Shown piece after piece: positions 1-7,923 of a DNA stretch of 20,441 bases. The position numbers and the translations under genes were made by a program. The number at the start of each line of letters is the position of its first letter. Position 1 is the first letter of the stretch. The stretch is from a virus: the IMG/VR virus record IMGVR_UViG_3300025159_000421, positions 1 to 20,441 of that record. One strand, 5' to 3'. The notes under the pieces are model-generated. The model did no database searches, was not told the DNA's origin, and worked only from the letters and a program-made list of their open reading frames with translations.

Positions 1-245
1 TCTACATCAGTATCCTCAACATGAGCTTGGACAACCCAAAGTCCTGGCATGTTTAAATCAGTTACAAGCAAATCATAGATCATACGAGTTGAGTCTGCAG
101 GATCTATAGATGCAGTCCAGTAACCAGTTGTTCTGTTAGGACGCTTGAACTTTATTATGAGAGTAGCATACACACTCAAATCAATTCCAGTGTTTACAAC
201 TAATCTCGGAGTATCACCTACAAAGGTTTTATCTGCAGAGGCCAA
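1..245 (-). CDS. Tail/baseplate-type protein, N-terminal part (runs off the left edge)
   Basis: An open frame of 81 codons continues past base 1. It opens with TTG at 245, seven bases after a strong AAGGAG ribosome site (253-258), and overlaps the end of the upstream tail gene by 17 bases. The protein begins LASADKTFVGDTPRLVV and later has KFKRPNRTTGYWTASIDP and LWVVQAHVEDTD. This pattern (GDT near the start, then IKFKRP, then a Trp-rich beta strand) resembles short beta-sandwich proteins found beside tail-fibre genes in many phages, similar to the N-terminal domain of BppU-like baseplate proteins. The family call is from memory of the pattern. The role in tail or baseplate assembly is inferred from the neighbouring adhesin. 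The overlap suggests translational coupling. Confidence 0.7.
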   Translation of the reverse strand, partial: MASADKTFVGDTPRLVVNTGIDLSVYATLIIKFKRPNRTTGYWTASIDPADSTRMIYDLLVTDLNMPGLWVVQAHVEDTDV

Positions 246-2241
246 GGTCAATCTCCTTTGTTATAGGTGAGAAAAGTAATAGTTCGATAGGTATAGCTGA
301 GATCAATTCAAGTTCACATATCTCAAGTGGAGGAGCAGTTGTTGGACCTGAAGTTGTAGGCAATAAGGTAGTTGGGGGTAGAGTAGTCGGAACAGGTGTT
401 GTAGGAGCTGGCGTAGTCAGTGGAAGCGTAGTTGGTGATGGAGTAGTAGGTATAACAGTAGTTGGTGGAAGTGTCGTTGGAGGAAGAGTAGTGGGAGCTG
501 GAGTCGTTGGTGCTAAAGTTGTAGGAGGAAGGGTAGTTGGAGGAGCCGTAGTCACACAACCATACAAGCCCTGACGAACTCTATCTATTTCATTTTCAGT
601 TAGAACCTTATCAAATATTAAGACTTCATCAATCTCACCATCCCAGAAGAATACAGGATTGGTATTAGAGTGAATACATGCTATCAGAAATGGAGCAGCA
701 GTTAACGCTATGTTATTTACAGTGGTTCCACTATTCTCCTGTGCTGTTTCAGTTATGTCATCCCAAATCTTTGCATACCATGCCTTTGTAGCATCATCGT
801 AAGAGAATGCAAGGTGGTACCATCTATCCAAGACAGGAGTGAATGTAAATAGGACTATCGTCTCCCAACTACCACCGCCGCTATAACCATGAACATAGGC
901 AAGCCTAACAACTCCACCTACATTCTGCCATAATAGTCCCCAAGATACAGTCCCGTTACCTGCGTCAGCTTTACAAATTAAATATCTGTTTTCTCCTACA
1001 GATAAGTTAGATTCACTTCTGAAAGCCATTAAGACAGTGTGGATCTTATTAGTTGTGCCAGACTTAAACGGGAAATTACTTGACAGACCAACATTGTTCC
1101 TGCGATAGTGCTGAGATGAACCAAGTTCAAAATCAGCTGCGCAAGCACCTTCCCAAAAATCAGTTGTGTTTTCGGTAGGTGGACTAGCCGATGCAGTTAG
1201 ATCATTAGCATCCTTTGAGTCTACAGTTAAAGCTCCACTTTCGAATCTATACAGTGCTACAGCGTTAGGATCGTCTGATACGTCGTTGTAGCATGGAGGT
1301 TCAGTAGTTGGACCAACCGTAGTGGGAGGTAGAGTAGTCGGTGCCAACGTAGTCGGAGGTAAGGTAGTCGGTGCAGATGTTGTAGGAGCTAATGTGGTCG
1401 GAGCAAGAGTCGTAGGAGCCGGCGTTGTGGGAGCTAGCGTAGTAGGTGGCAATGTAGTCGGAGCTGGAGTAGTTGGAGCTAAGGTGGTAGGAGCAGGAGT
1501 AGTAGGAGCTAAAGTTGTTGGTGCAAGAGTTGTTGGTGGTAGCGTAGTTGGAGCTAACGTTGTGGGAGGTAAAGTAGTTGGTGGTAAAGTTGTCGGAGGC
1601 AGCGTAGTAGGCGGTGCGACAAATGCCTTGTATGAAGCAACTGCCATCGTCCACTCATCGTCCGCTCCAGCCCAACTCATAGTCTGTGGTTGGGCAGTAG
1701 TTTGGATGATGTAGCTCGCACCAGCAACACGAACACCTAGATCATGGTCATGGATCAAAGTCTGAGCAGGCGTTAAAAGATCATTTGCCTCGCTCATCTG
1801 AACAGAATTGACTAGCTCTCCATCTTCTGTAGGAGTTACAGCAAGACTCGGATCAGTAGAACCAGTACCTCCATTAGTCTGATCTGCTCCAGGAGTTTGA
1901 TTAGCACCATCGTACCAGGAAGCAAAGATGGATACTGCAGATGTGCCATTTAGGCTGTTGAATGTAATAGATAATTGATTAGATCCGTTAGGTGGATTCT
2001 TTAAGCTTAGCTTTGCTACTGTGTGGAATGGAGCTGCAGCAGTCCTGTTCTGCTGCTTATCTATTGTCATCGCCTGACCACCATAAGTGGCAGATGAGAC
2101 AGTAAATGAAGCGTTAGCTGTTTCCGCAACATCTACCAACAGCAGACCATTGGTTCTAGTGCCAATGTCAAAGGTAAATGTACGAGGATTGACATCCCCA
2201 GTGTTGTTCTGCTCAGCTTTTCCAACAAAGGTAATAGGCAT
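229..2241 (-). CDS. Tail fibre/adhesin with two mucin-like linkers and a LamG-like domain
   Basis: A 670-residue modular protein. Residues 1-208 are a beta-rich domain ending with a Trp-containing segment (MSWAGADDEWTMAVASYKAF). Residues 211-315 are a linker of about 21 five-residue PTTLP/PTTLA units. Residues 318-562 look like a concanavalin/LamG jellyroll: it starts with NAVALYRFESGALTVDS, and has DRWYHLAFSYD and a terminal IDEVLIFDKVLTENEI, all typical of LamG_3-type domains. Residues 563-638 are a second linker of about 15 units, followed by a short tail with two cysteines. LamG folds bind glycans or proteins, so a host-recognition role on the virion is inferred. The ATG follows the upstream TAG stop directly, so translation is probably coupled. 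It could also be a capsid decoration protein, but its position next to a baseplate-type gene favours the tail. Confidence 0.85.
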   Translation of the reverse strand: MPITFVGKAEQNNTGDVNPRTFTFDIGTRTNGLLLVDVAETANASFTVSSATYGGQAMTIDKQQNRTAAAPFHTVAKLSLKNPPNGSNQLSITFNSLNGTSAVSIFASWYDGANQTPGADQTNGGTGSTDPSLAVTPTEDGELVNSVQMSEANDLLTPAQTLIHDHDLGVRVAGASYIIQTTAQPQTMSWAGADDEWTMAVASYKAFVAPPTTLPPTTLPPTTLPPTTLAPTTLPPTTLAPTTLAPTTPAPTTLAPTTPAPTTLPPTTLAPTTPAPTTLAPTTLAPTTSAPTTLPPTTLAPTTLPPTTVGPTTEPPCYNDVSDDPNAVALYRFESGALTVDSKDANDLTASASPPTENTTDFWEGACAADFELGSSQHYRRNNVGLSSNFPFKSGTTNKIHTVLMAFRSESNLSVGENRYLICKADAGNGTVSWGLLWQNVGGVVRLAYVHGYSGGGSWETIVLFTFTPVLDRWYHLAFSYDDATKAWYAKIWDDITETAQENSGTTVNNIALTAAPFLIACIHSNTNPVFFWDGEIDEVLIFDKVLTENEIDRVRQGLYGCVTTAPPTTLPPTTLAPTTPAPTTLPPTTLPPTTVIPTTPSPTTLPLTTPAPTTPVPTTLPPTTLLPTTSGPTTAPPLEICELELISAIPIELLLFSPITKEIDLGLCR
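328..555 (-). repeat. Pro/Thr-rich 15-base coding repeat array, second linker
   Basis: About 15 degenerate 15-base units encode PTTxx pentapeptides (PTTLP, PTTPA, PTTVI, PTTSG). The amino-acid pattern is conserved while the third codon positions vary. That suggests the protein sequence is maintained and this is not a freshly expanded DNA repeat. It forms the C-terminal linker of the tail protein. Confidence 0.9.
1294..1614 (-). repeat. Pro/Thr-rich 15-base coding repeat array, first linker
   Basis: About 21 units of 15 bases encode PTTLP or PTTLA with occasional P, S, V or E in the fourth position. It separates the N-terminal beta domain from the LamG-like domain. The Thr-Thr-Pro density resembles O-glycosylated mucin stalks. 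The opposite strand is open in another frame only because of this periodicity. Confidence 0.9.
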
Positions 2242-3219
2242 CTAAGGATTCCACCCAGCTAACTTCGCAATCATAACCCAGAAGGCCTTTGCTACACTGA
2301 CTGTTCCATGAGCTGTAACTAAGTGTCCACCGTTGGCCTCAGGAGTCTTGTTTGGACATACTGCAGATATGTTAAGACCATCATCAGGGTAATTTTCCTG
2401 CTGGGCCCCAAAACTGAAGGCTACCCCATCTCTGTTATCATAGCAGGAAGATCCATCAGGATTGTGCTGCCCAACACCTGCAAAATCAAACAGTGGTCTG
2501 TTATGTAAAGCTGCCCAGAAACGTACTGAGTTGTTGAATTGCTCTGCTTCAGCAGTTCCAATGCTACGGGCGAGGCTACTAGTCCAATAGATGAACTTAG
2601 CACCCCTGGGAGTGAGGTGATCATCTATCTCCCGCTCCAGATCCCAAGCATCATCAAATTGTCCGGGACGTACAGTGAAGAACTGACTTATTGTGCTTCC
2701 AACCTCAACATTTAGGTATGAGAACTGAAAACTAAGTATATCATAGTTATCTACAATTACAGTAACAGGAGATCCAGTTTTAGTCTGAGCTGGGATACCT
2801 CCATTGTGTAGGCCTTCAATGAAGTCCTGAACCATGGTTTCCCAAGTATCAGCGAAAATGAAGTAACTCCAGTTTGAACGATTATAAATTGTAGGTGATG
2901 GAGTAAACTTTATGTAAGGATCAAGTGTTGACCAATCTGCGTCAGAGTGTTGAATATACTGCCATACTCCGCCTATCTGAACCATCTCACGACGACAGAC
3001 ATTTTGTGCCTTTCCATAACTTTGTGCAGTGAAGCAGTTAATAGCATTGTCTAGATTGACACCAACAGATCTGTTCATGAAAAGGACACGTTTGGCCCTG
3101 GCAGCTGTTAAGTACTGATCAGGAATTAAGTCAAATTGAGAAACAGCTTCCTTACCAGCAGTCTGTGCATACAGAGGTGAGAGTGCAAAGATCATGTAAG
3201 CAACGAGAGCTACAATCAT
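2242..3219 (-). CDS. Secreted SGNH/GDSL-hydrolase-like protein
   Basis: 325 residues with an N-terminal signal peptide (MIVALVAYMIFALSPLYAQ, likely cut after LYA). The mature protein has an early RVLFMNRSVGVNLDNAI segment, where the Ser after MNR sits where SGNH-like families place the nucleophile. A middle FIYWTSSLARS segment follows, then RPLFDFAG, and a C-terminal GGHLVTAHG with the His expected in the last block, followed by the FWVMIAKLAGWNP ending. This order resembles an uncharacterised SGNH-like group of environmental bacteria. Esterase or deacetylase activity on a surface glycan is inferred, not shown. The start is ATG after GAGG with five intervening bases, placed directly after the upstream stop. 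A cleavable signal peptide is unusual for a virion part, so the product may act in the host envelope. Confidence 0.65.
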   Translation of the reverse strand: MIVALVAYMIFALSPLYAQTAGKEAVSQFDLIPDQYLTAARAKRVLFMNRSVGVNLDNAINCFTAQSYGKAQNVCRREMVQIGGVWQYIQHSDADWSTLDPYIKFTPSPTIYNRSNWSYFIFADTWETMVQDFIEGLHNGGIPAQTKTGSPVTVIVDNYDILSFQFSYLNVEVGSTISQFFTVRPGQFDDAWDLEREIDDHLTPRGAKFIYWTSSLARSIGTAEAEQFNNSVRFWAALHNRPLFDFAGVGQHNPDGSSCYDNRDGVAFSFGAQQENYPDDGLNISAVCPNKTPEANGGHLVTAHGTVSVAKAFWVMIAKLAGWNP

Positions 3220-3221
3220 TA

Positions 3222-3821
3222 CTACCTCGTAGAAAATGAACCAGTTGACTGATCACAGCCGTCTCCGTTGCAGCTTTCTGCAATGAAGAACCAGTTCTGG
3301 TTAGGCTGCAGACCTGATGCTGTTAGGAAGTGATTGATGACATAGGATGCATCACTAACAGTTTTAGGTAAGAAGCCTATGCGATTATACTGAACTGCTG
3401 AATTTGATGACCTGTCAGTCTTCCATGTAAAGTGGATAGTCTTTTTATCTGTAAGATCCTTTGAGGCTATTACAGGTGATGTGAAGGTAGGAGGTACTGG
3501 TTTCCAATCAGCATATGCTTCGTTGGATGGGTCACTCCTGATGACAGTTCCATCATCCTCCATGACATGTGCTGTGAGTACGTAGTACCAACGTCCTATT
3601 CCAGGTTTGTCTATAGTTGTTTGAATAGAGTTCCCACCAAGTATTGTCTGCTTAGGAATGCTTGGGAAGGTTCCACTAGTTGTTGATTCCCATAGCTCGA
3701 ATCCAGTTAGTCCAGCTGCTTCAGGGTGAGGTTCCCAAGTAGCAGTCTTTGTTTGAGCTATAGCATAGACTGAGGCTAACACAAAGACAATAGTTTGAAC
3801 GATTTTGGATCGAACTTTCAT
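3222..3821 (-). CDS. Secreted protein with fibronectin-III-like domains
   Basis: 199 residues with a signal peptide (KIVQTIVFVLASVYAIAQ). Residues 25-105 read like an FN3 domain (ATWEPHP, then GFELWEST, then GRWYYVLTAHV and SDPSNEAYADW). Residues 110-199 read like a second one (TIHFTWKTDRSSNSAVQY, then TASGLQPNQNWFFIAESC). FN3 modules in phages bind carbohydrate or act as spacers. Together with the SGNH-like neighbour it may form a secreted pair acting on host surface glycans, which is an inference. The ATG at 3821 overlaps the previous stop (ATGA) and has GGAGG six bases upstream. A copy of the 25-base operator lies over codons 2 to 10. Confidence 0.75.
   Translation of the reverse strand: MKVRSKIVQTIVFVLASVYAIAQTKTATWEPHPEAAGLTGFELWESTTSGTFPSIPKQTILGGNSIQTTIDKPGIGRWYYVLTAHVMEDDGTVIRSDPSNEAYADWKPVPPTFTSPVIASKDLTDKKTIHFTWKTDRSSNSAVQYNRIGFLPKTVSDASYVINHFLTASGLQPNQNWFFIAESCNGDGCDQSTGSFSTR
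3792..3816. promoter_or_regulatory. 25-base operator-like palindrome, copy 1 (start of the FN3 gene)
   Basis: On the plus strand: half AGTTTGAAC, centre GATTTTG, half GATCGAACT. It fits the consensus found nine times in this window. It lies just inside the FN3-like gene, where a bound protein could block elongation in the late operon. Confidence 0.65.
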
Positions 3822-4099
3822 TTCTTGCCTCCACGCTGATCTTTGTTTATTATCAAGTTTAACTGTTGAACAGTTGCTGCTAAGCTTATTGATGCACTAG
3901 TCAAACTTTCTTGATTACTTATAAGTCTCTCAATGACTTTCTCATGTTGCTTCTGGCCAACTTCTAACGTAGTTATTCTACTCTCATTAGAAAGTATAAA
4001 ACCAATTGCAGCACCGACAATAGGAAGTACAACAACCCAAAGTTTGTTGACTTGTATATATCCACTCCTAACACTGTCCTCAACTTTTACTCCCATCAT
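3818..4099 (-). CDS. Small membrane protein with coiled coil, possible holin-like
   Basis: 93 residues starting at the ATG whose last bases overlap the terminase stop (ATGA). GGAGG lies five bases upstream. It has one clear hydrophobic segment (LWVVVLPIVGAAIGFIL, about residues 20-36) after a short N-terminus. A helical, coiled-coil-like region follows, with TTLEVGQKQHEKVIERL and LAATVQQLNLI, and the tail is basic (RGGKK). A single membrane span plus coiled coil after the terminase is compatible with a holin, a spanin subunit or a virion membrane anchor. The sequence alone does not decide. Confidence 0.7.
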   Translation of the reverse strand: MMGVKVEDSVRSGYIQVNKLWVVVLPIVGAAIGFILSNESRITTLEVGQKQHEKVIERLISNQESLTSASISLAATVQQLNLIINKDQRGGKK

Positions 4100-5637
4100 A
4101 CGTACCTCCAATCATCAACTGGCTTTTCATAAGTCAGTTCTTTATATTCAGCCTCGATATCTCCTGGATCCTCTTTCGGTGAGAAGTAACGTTCTCCAAG
4201 TTCTAGCATTTCCACGAGATAAGCTAGGCAGTCCATAAGATCCCAGAGAGCTGATCGAGGGAACATGAGAAGTTGTTGTTCAAGCTTCTTTATTGTGAAG
4301 CAAGATGCATTGTGGTAGATGTAGCCGCCACGATAGTATGGAACAAGCTCACGTATACGAAGCTCCTTCTTCATCCCACCACGAGCTTTGAGCCAAATAA
4401 GTTCGAAAAATGTACCTCGGCGAAACATCTCATTTTTGATAGGCTGTTTGATAAACTCATTGAGTGAAGTTTCTTCAATTCCAAGTACCTTTGCACCCAG
4501 CCTTTGGCCCATGCCGAACATAGCGTCGTAGATTTCATCTGGGTACATTTTGTCAGAAATAGCATCTCTGACGTAGACCTTGGCACTTGCAAGGTCAATT
4601 CCTATACCAATTATAGCAGATTCGGCAGAATGAATCTTGACAGTCTTGGCTGGATCGAGAATTACTACAGTCTCTATGTTTTTATCCTGCTGAACCTCGA
4701 CGTCTAGTAACTTTAGGTCATTTTCTGTTCCAGGACGTTCCGGGGGGAGGTTGTAATACTTAAAATATTGATGTTGGAAGGTAGAATCTTTGGTAGAGAT
4801 AGGCAGATTGCGTAATTCTCGGAAGAAAACATCAGTTTGGCCGGCATCTACATGCTGTTGCCACTCTTTTTGTATAGCTTCGTCAGACATGAAGTGAGGA
4901 GCAGTGGATTTGAAGTCGTCATCGCAAGCTTCGAGACGTGCAGATGACCATTCTGGGGAATCTAGTAACTTTTGAAGTACAGAATCCTCGTGTTTTAAGG
5001 TGTCTATGTAGACTATTTTCCAATTTCCTGCTTCTTCACCTATTCTAGGCACAGCTTTCATTACGTCAGCGTAGAGCCATGAGTACCAGCCCTTGCGAAT
5101 TTCCTCATTTTCAACCTTTTCAGGGTCCTCAAGATCATCTATGACAATTAGCCCAGGTCGACTATTCTTGAATAAGACACCTCGAACCTGCTGGCCAGCC
5201 CCCCGAGGCCATACTAAGGTATCATATGCTACCCAAGCTTTCTTGCTAAATACTTCGTCGAACTCAGCACCAGTCACATCTCGTTGTTTGAAGTCGCCGA
5301 AGAAAGCTCTGATTTCCTTGTTAGTGACCATCTCACGGCGAAGGTTTTCAGTTTGAAGACTGGCCGCATCGTGACTATGGTTGATGTAGACTATGAATGG
5401 AGTAAGCCTGAACAAAATGTAGCGTGCAATTAGTGCTTCAGCAACAACTGACGTTTTGCCCCAGCCACGAGGAGCAGCTATTGCAACCTTCTGTGCTGGG
5501 CCGTCTATGAGTTCAAATATCTTCCCATGTACATTCTCGGCAAATGGCATGTAGAAGCGCTCAGGGAAGAAAGTCTTAGCAACCATCCTTGTTGAGATGC
5601 CACACCTTACCAGGATTTCAGAAAGTTGATTATCCAA
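4096..5637 (-). CDS. terL: Terminase large subunit (ATPase plus nuclease)
   Basis: A 513-residue DNA-packaging motor protein. Walker A is APRGWGKT (55-62) and Walker B is LIVIDDLED (163-171) with the following Glu. The RNase H-like nuclease domain shows VVILDPAKT (Asp 328), LGIEETS (Glu 388/389) and WDLMDCLAYLVE (Asp 466/469), which are the usual three acidic positions. Length is normal for the family. It powers packaging into the prohead and cuts concatemers with the small subunit. The frame opens with TTG overlapping the upstream glycosyltransferase stop by eight bases. A GAGGT site lies 11 bases upstream, and the next in-frame ATG is at residue 18, so the start is moderately certain. Confidence 0.95.
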   Translation of the reverse strand: MDNQLSEILVRCGISTRMVAKTFFPERFYMPFAENVHGKIFELIDGPAQKVAIAAPRGWGKTSVVAEALIARYILFRLTPFIVYINHSHDAASLQTENLRREMVTNKEIRAFFGDFKQRDVTGAEFDEVFSKKAWVAYDTLVWPRGAGQQVRGVLFKNSRPGLIVIDDLEDPEKVENEEIRKGWYSWLYADVMKAVPRIGEEAGNWKIVYIDTLKHEDSVLQKLLDSPEWSSARLEACDDDFKSTAPHFMSDEAIQKEWQQHVDAGQTDVFFRELRNLPISTKDSTFQHQYFKYYNLPPERPGTENDLKLLDVEVQQDKNIETVVILDPAKTVKIHSAESAIIGIGIDLASAKVYVRDAISDKMYPDEIYDAMFGMGQRLGAKVLGIEETSLNEFIKQPIKNEMFRRGTFFELIWLKARGGMKKELRIRELVPYYRGGYIYHNASCFTIKKLEQQLLMFPRSALWDLMDCLAYLVEMLELGERYFSPKEDPGDIEAEYKELTYEKPVDDWRYV

Positions 5638-6373
5638 CTTTAGTTCTACCTCTATTGATAAGGTCTACAGCTTCCTTATTTTTCGATAGGAAGTATTTCA
5701 TGGCTACTCTAGGCTCTACTTTCCCAGTTCTTCTGTATGAGCTGTGCCAGTTGTGTCCTACGACTAATTTACTACCTCCCAAGCCATGCATGATAGATAC
5801 TTTGTTGGTTAGAGCTAACTTCCATCCATGCATTATAGCTCTAACACACATATCTGCATCTTCATATCCGTAGCCAGAGTAGTTTTCGTCTAGCAATCCT
5901 ATCTCATCAAGCATTTTTCTTTTAAGATATACGCAGGTAAATGATATTCTATCATTGCTCTTAGCACTGCAGTATCTTATGCCGGATGGGAACTTGACCC
6001 ACAAATGCGAATTAGACAGCTTGGCAAACTTATTATTCGTACCTCCATCAACAACTGGAGCTGCTATACCTATTGATATGTCACTGTAGGCAGCTTCCCT
6101 GAGAGTCTCGAATGTTAGTCTATGAATCAACCTGGTATCGTCATTTAATAGTATTACATCATTAGGAGCTACATGATTTATTCCTACGTTTACAGACCTA
6201 CTGAATATAAACTTATCATAATCAGTCCTCACATAATCATATCCGTAGCCTCTGTCATGACTGTCGGAAATTATTAGTATGTGAAAACTGCATCCAAACT
6301 CCTTTAGTGACTCTAAAAGTGGCTGGATTATATCTTCAAATCTGTTAGGTATGATAATGCTACAGTTGTTCAT
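5630..6373 (-). CDS. Family 2 glycosyltransferase
   Basis: 247 residues from the ATG at 6373, which lies inside the end of the methyltransferase gene. This start gives the typical GT-A opening MNNCSIIIPNRFEDII. Other GT2 marks are ILIISDS, FSRSVNVGINHVAPNDVILLNDDTRL with the metal-binding NDD, and GLLDENYSGYGYEDADMCVRA, the acceptor-side ED motif of rhamnosyl- and galactosyl-type GT2 enzymes. The reaction is transfer of a sugar from a nucleotide sugar. The acceptor cannot be read. Candidates are host surface glycans or the Thr-rich linkers of this phage's tail protein. An in-frame TTG or CTG further upstream could extend it by nine residues, but that is less likely. Confidence 0.88.
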   Translation of the reverse strand: MNNCSIIIPNRFEDIIQPLLESLKEFGCSFHILIISDSHDRGYGYDYVRTDYDKFIFSRSVNVGINHVAPNDVILLNDDTRLIHRLTFETLREAAYSDISIGIAAPVVDGGTNNKFAKLSNSHLWVKFPSGIRYCSAKSNDRISFTCVYLKRKMLDEIGLLDENYSGYGYEDADMCVRAIMHGWKLALTNKVSIMHGLGGSKLVVGHNWHSSYRRTGKVEPRVAMKYFLSKNKEAVDLINRGRTKVG

Positions 6374-6896
6374 ACGGCTCAATGTAAAACAAGTCAGCAA
6401 CTTGATTGGTTCTCTTAATAGCTTTTACAAAAACACCAGGGCATTGAGGATCACTGTGCAACTTAAGTATTTCCATGTCAGAGAGTATGTCAGACATGTT
6501 ATCTACACTGAATCTCCAGTAATCAGCTGGATGGTCATGTTTCTTGAATCCACGAGATCTGCATGTGAGAAATAAGGTACCATCCATACGAAGTACGTAC
6601 TTAATTCCGTATATTGCTGACCTCCAGTTCTTAGCATGTTCTAGCATTTCCGTACATATAATTACATCGAATAGTCCTGGTGAGTAGTTTGCAGGTAAGT
6701 TTTCAGCTTCTATAACTTTGTCAACTCCCTTACCAGGTCTTATGTCTATGCCTACGTATGAGAGTGGCTTGAGTGACATTATTATAGTCCTAGGAGATCC
6801 ATTTACGTCTAGACTACCTACTTCTAGTACAACTTTGTCCTTGATTTCCTCAGGACTTATATTAGACCGCAGAAAGTCCATTACGCTCTTGTGCAT
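6360..6896 (-). CDS. Class I SAM-dependent methyltransferase
   Basis: 178 residues from the ATG at 6896 (MHKSVMDFL). The Rossmann motifs are clear: motif I KVVLEVGSLDVNGS (21-34), motif II YVGIDIRPGKGVD (47-59), and FDVIICTEMLEHAKNW (76-91), as in the Methyltransf_11/25 group. It sits between two glycosyltransferases and overlaps both, so methylation of a sugar or glycan is the natural guess, which is an inference. A TTG at 6956 would lengthen it by 20 residues over the previous gene. The ATG start is preferred because it gives the usual N-terminus of this family. No good ribosome site precedes it, so coupling to upstream translation is likely. Confidence 0.88.
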   Translation of the reverse strand: MHKSVMDFLRSNISPEEIKDKVVLEVGSLDVNGSPRTIIMSLKPLSYVGIDIRPGKGVDKVIEAENLPANYSPGLFDVIICTEMLEHAKNWRSAIYGIKYVLRMDGTLFLTCRSRGFKKHDHPADYWRFSVDNMSDILSDMEILKLHSDPQCPGVFVKAIKRTNQVADLFYIEPYEQL

Positions 6897-7923
6897 AAGT
6901 TTGATCAATTTTGGAATGATCTTGATCCCAAGGCTTGGAGGTAAGTAGTTGCTCAAAGCTCATGATCTTACGACTGTCAAGCCAGTTCTTTTCATTAGTG
7001 CCAATTTCAATAGCTTTGGACCACCACTTGTCGATGTTTATGTACTTACCAAAGCGTTCGGTTAGAGCCTTCCTATTACGTTGCATCATTGGCTCGCCAC
7101 CAAGCACGTAGCAACTAACCAGGAACCCAAAAGTGTGGGGGAAGTTGCCACTTGATGTGTAGCGTCTGTACTTCTCATGATCGTTTAGGTCTTTGGCTAG
7201 GAAGGCCTCATTACTGTTTCCGTTGTTACCTATACGAGGAAATGGACCTATGTGAATGCAAGAGTTGGTAGGAACTGCCCAGTTTTTGAAGCCGAGGAGC
7301 CAAGGCTTAATTCCTATATGCATGTCACCTCCACCCCAGCTGACTCTGTGCTCAGATAGGGCACCGTAGCCGTTTAGGCCCTTGTCTTTATCTAAGAACC
7401 AGCTCCTTCGACAGATCCATGGCATGCCTTTCCAAGTAATCATCCTTTCGTGATCATAAGCAGTGCCCCAAGGACCTAGTTCATGTCTGGAGATATTTCT
7501 ATCGTGCCTAGCCCTCGACTCATGCTGATGAGCCCAGGAGATAGGAGCGTGGGCAAAACCTAGAGTTGGGTCGTTATATCTACGATCCATGAAACTAACT
7601 AAGTCCTTAATGGAGTCCCTACCAACTATCATGTGTGAATCAAGACATATGATGTACTCACCAACAGCCTTCTCAGCAGCCAACTCACGAGCTGTGAATA
7701 GACATGGGAAGTCCTGATAGAACAACTTGAGGGTCCCATCTCTGCAGTAACCAGTTGGAAGAGCACCTCTTAAGTGGTCCCTAATTTTCTTATCAGAGTT
7801 GTCTACGACTATTACTTCACCAGCACCTTTGCCAAGTGGACGTAGCTCTTCTATACATGATCTAACCGTTACAGCTAGCATTGCTAAGTCGTTGCGATTA
7901 GCTATGATGACAGATACTATCAT
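6862..7923 (-). CDS. Family 2 glycosyltransferase with DSH motif
   Basis: 353 residues. The N-terminal GT-A fold is plain: MIVSVIIANRNDLAMLAVTV, GEVIVVDNSD (36-44), then FTARELAAEKAVGEYIICLDSHMIV with a DSH (95-97). In polypeptide GalNAc-transferase-like GT2/GT27 enzymes the same DxH binds the metal and nucleotide sugar. Later WKGMPWICRRSW and GYGALSEHRVSWGGGDMHIGIK match the acceptor-side loop with an acidic residue. This DxH subtype is interesting beside a Thr-rich mucin-like protein, though the true acceptor is unknown. The ATG overlaps the upstream stop (ATGA). The last 32 residues overlap the methyltransferase gene. Confidence 0.85.
   Translation of the reverse strand: MIVSVIIANRNDLAMLAVTVRSCIEELRPLGKGAGEVIVVDNSDKKIRDHLRGALPTGYCRDGTLKLFYQDFPCLFTARELAAEKAVGEYIICLDSHMIVGRDSIKDLVSFMDRRYNDPTLGFAHAPISWAHQHESRARHDRNISRHELGPWGTAYDHERMITWKGMPWICRRSWFLDKDKGLNGYGALSEHRVSWGGGDMHIGIKPWLLGFKNWAVPTNSCIHIGPFPRIGNNGNSNEAFLAKDLNDHEKYRRYTSSGNFPHTFGFLVSCYVLGGEPMMQRNRKALTERFGKYINIDKWWSKAIEIGTNEKNWLDSRKIMSFEQLLTSKPWDQDHSKIDQTYAQERNGLSAV
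6898..6922. promoter_or_regulatory. Degenerate operator-like palindrome, copy 2
   Basis: On the minus strand: AGATCATTC, CAAAATT, GATCAAACT, ending one base before the methyltransferase ATG. The centre and the right half match the consensus fully and the left half only partly. It lies inside the end of the upstream glycosyltransferase gene. Confidence 0.4.

Noticed and set aside
328-1614. Regular 15-base repeats considered as a CRISPR array or satellite
   Set aside because: The units are contiguous with no unique spacers, vary at third codon positions and keep the protein pattern, so they are coding repeats.
1322-1714. Plus-strand frame rich in VVGA/VVGG repeats
   Set aside because: It is the antisense shadow of the Pro/Thr linker. 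The regular composition keeps it open, it has no ribosome site, and the minus-strand gene is well supported.
2872-2896. Operator half-site AGTTTGAAC followed by GATTATA
   Set aside because: The second half (AATTGTAGG) matches only about five of nine positions, which is expected by chance.
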